Shown: positions 63,611 to 64,000 of the stretch, piece after piece | Layout of the letters: each line of letters starts with the position of its first letter | How positions within the stretch are numbered: the first letter of the stretch is position 1 | Assembly: GCF_000934685.1 (NCBI RefSeq) | Contig: NZ_JYNQ01000001.1 | Location: 2,034,501 to 2,098,500 of the forward strand | Direction of reading: 5' to 3' | DNA from: Lacinutrix sp. Hel_I_90 | Lineage (GTDB): Bacteria > Bacteroidota > Bacteroidia > Flavobacteriales > Flavobacteriaceae | DNA length: 64,000 nt | Translations under genes and position numbers: made by a program | Notes under the pieces: model-generated | Databases searched by the model: none | What the model was told of the DNA's origin: nothing | Seen by the model: only the letters and a program-made list of their open reading frames with translations

Positions 63611-64000
63611 TTAGTCTAACTTCTTAAATAACACACAGGCATTATGTCCGCCAAATCCAAAAGTATTACTCATAGCAACCTTTATATCTCTTTTTTGAGG
63701 TTTATTTAGCGTTAAGTTTAAATTAGGATCTATTGTGTCGTCAATAGTTGTGTGATTAATTGTTGGTGGCACTATACCATGTTCCATTGCTAAAATAGAG
63801 GCAATAGACTCAATGGCTCCTGCGGCACCTAACAAATGACCCGTCATTGATTTCGTAGAATTAATATTAATGTTTTTGGCATGACTACCAAAAACCTCAG
63901 AAATTGCTTTCAGTTCGGCAACATCTCCCAAAGGTGTCGATGTACCGTGTGTATTTATATGATCTACATCTTCAGGCTTTAAGCCAGCGTTTTCTAAACA
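63611..64000 (-). CDS. fabF: beta-ketoacyl-ACP synthase II (5' end cut by window)
   Basis: The frame runs to the window edge, giving 129 C-terminal residues; a start at 63931 would be internal. Catalytic histidine motifs INTHGTSTPLGD and KSMTGHLLGAAGA are both present, as is the C-terminal NTFGFGGHNACV. It elongates fatty acids on ACP. Upstream of rnc in the usual fabF-rnc order. Confidence 0.95.
   Translation of the reverse strand, partial: CLENAGLKPEDVDHINTHGTSTPLGDVAELKAISEVFGSHAKNININSTKSMTGHLLGAAGAIESIASILAMEHGIVPPTINHTTIDDTIDPNLNLTLNKPQKRDIKVAMSNTFGFGGHNACVLFKKLD

Noticed and set aside
63611-63931. Separate short gene of 106 codons at the right edge
   Set aside because: The frame continues to the window edge and carries fabF motifs upstream of 63931, so it is the end of fabF.

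Overview
The window is AT-rich chromosomal DNA from a member of the Bacteroidota, almost certainly a marine-type Flavobacteriaceae. The evidence is: lipoproteins and type IX secretion (PorZ) genes; a full Bat aerotolerance operon; Bacteroidota promoters of the TTTG-N19/20-TAnnTTTG type; the fabF-rnc-(small gene)-pyk neighbourhood; and many short proteins typical of that family. I saw no rRNA, tRNA, insertion sequence, prophage or CRISPR array. Both ends cut a gene (porZ at the left, fabF at the right).

Regions. 1-10138: housekeeping and small metabolic genes (porZ, gdhA, a PLP sulfur-amino-acid enzyme, lipoprotein, DinB-like, ArsC-like, EamA exporter, thioesterase, then yicC-gmk-nadD). 10140-12660: a repeat-rich patch. 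A module made of an 18-bp palindrome and a promoter occurs four times at identical internal spacing. It is followed once by a small membrane-protein gene and three times by a roughly 120-nt non-coding stretch ending in an intrinsic terminator. One near-complete and two decayed copies of a DUF2459 gene lie between. 12671-15411: LysM/BON protein, lipoprotein, gpsA. 15412-18750: two tiny double-glycine-leader peptide genes flank a membrane-anchored TPR-AraC regulator, with strong hairpins between them. 18919-21710: pheS and neighbours, cvpA. 21740-28480: an inorganic-carbon cluster with two SulP transporters, two beta-carbonic anhydrases, a stress protein, a DUF2490 protein and a small membrane protein, all on the minus strand.

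28539-37919: the Bat operon in order moxR, DUF58, BatD-like, batA, batB, batC, batD, batE (minus strand). 38068-46443: DUF4382 lipoprotein, aldo/keto reductase, SDR and HD-like genes, an AlbA_2/Schlafen-type protein, an OmpA-type protein with a small partner, a degenerate lipoprotein and an ALDH7-type aldehyde dehydrogenase. 46562-56095: isoaspartyl peptidase, then alpha-2-macroglobulin, an ABM-family protein and penicillin-binding protein 1C, a periplasm-defence and cell-wall pair. 56151-64000: YciI lipoprotein, CYTH protein, SDR-like protein, dinB, pyk and its partner gene, a secreted protein on the opposite strand, rnc and fabF.

The best candidates for something undescribed are the four-copy palindrome/promoter module with its putative small RNAs (10205-12650) and the orphan double-glycine peptides around the TPR-AraC regulator (15933-18688). 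All functional statements are read from sequence and family knowledge; no database search was run.
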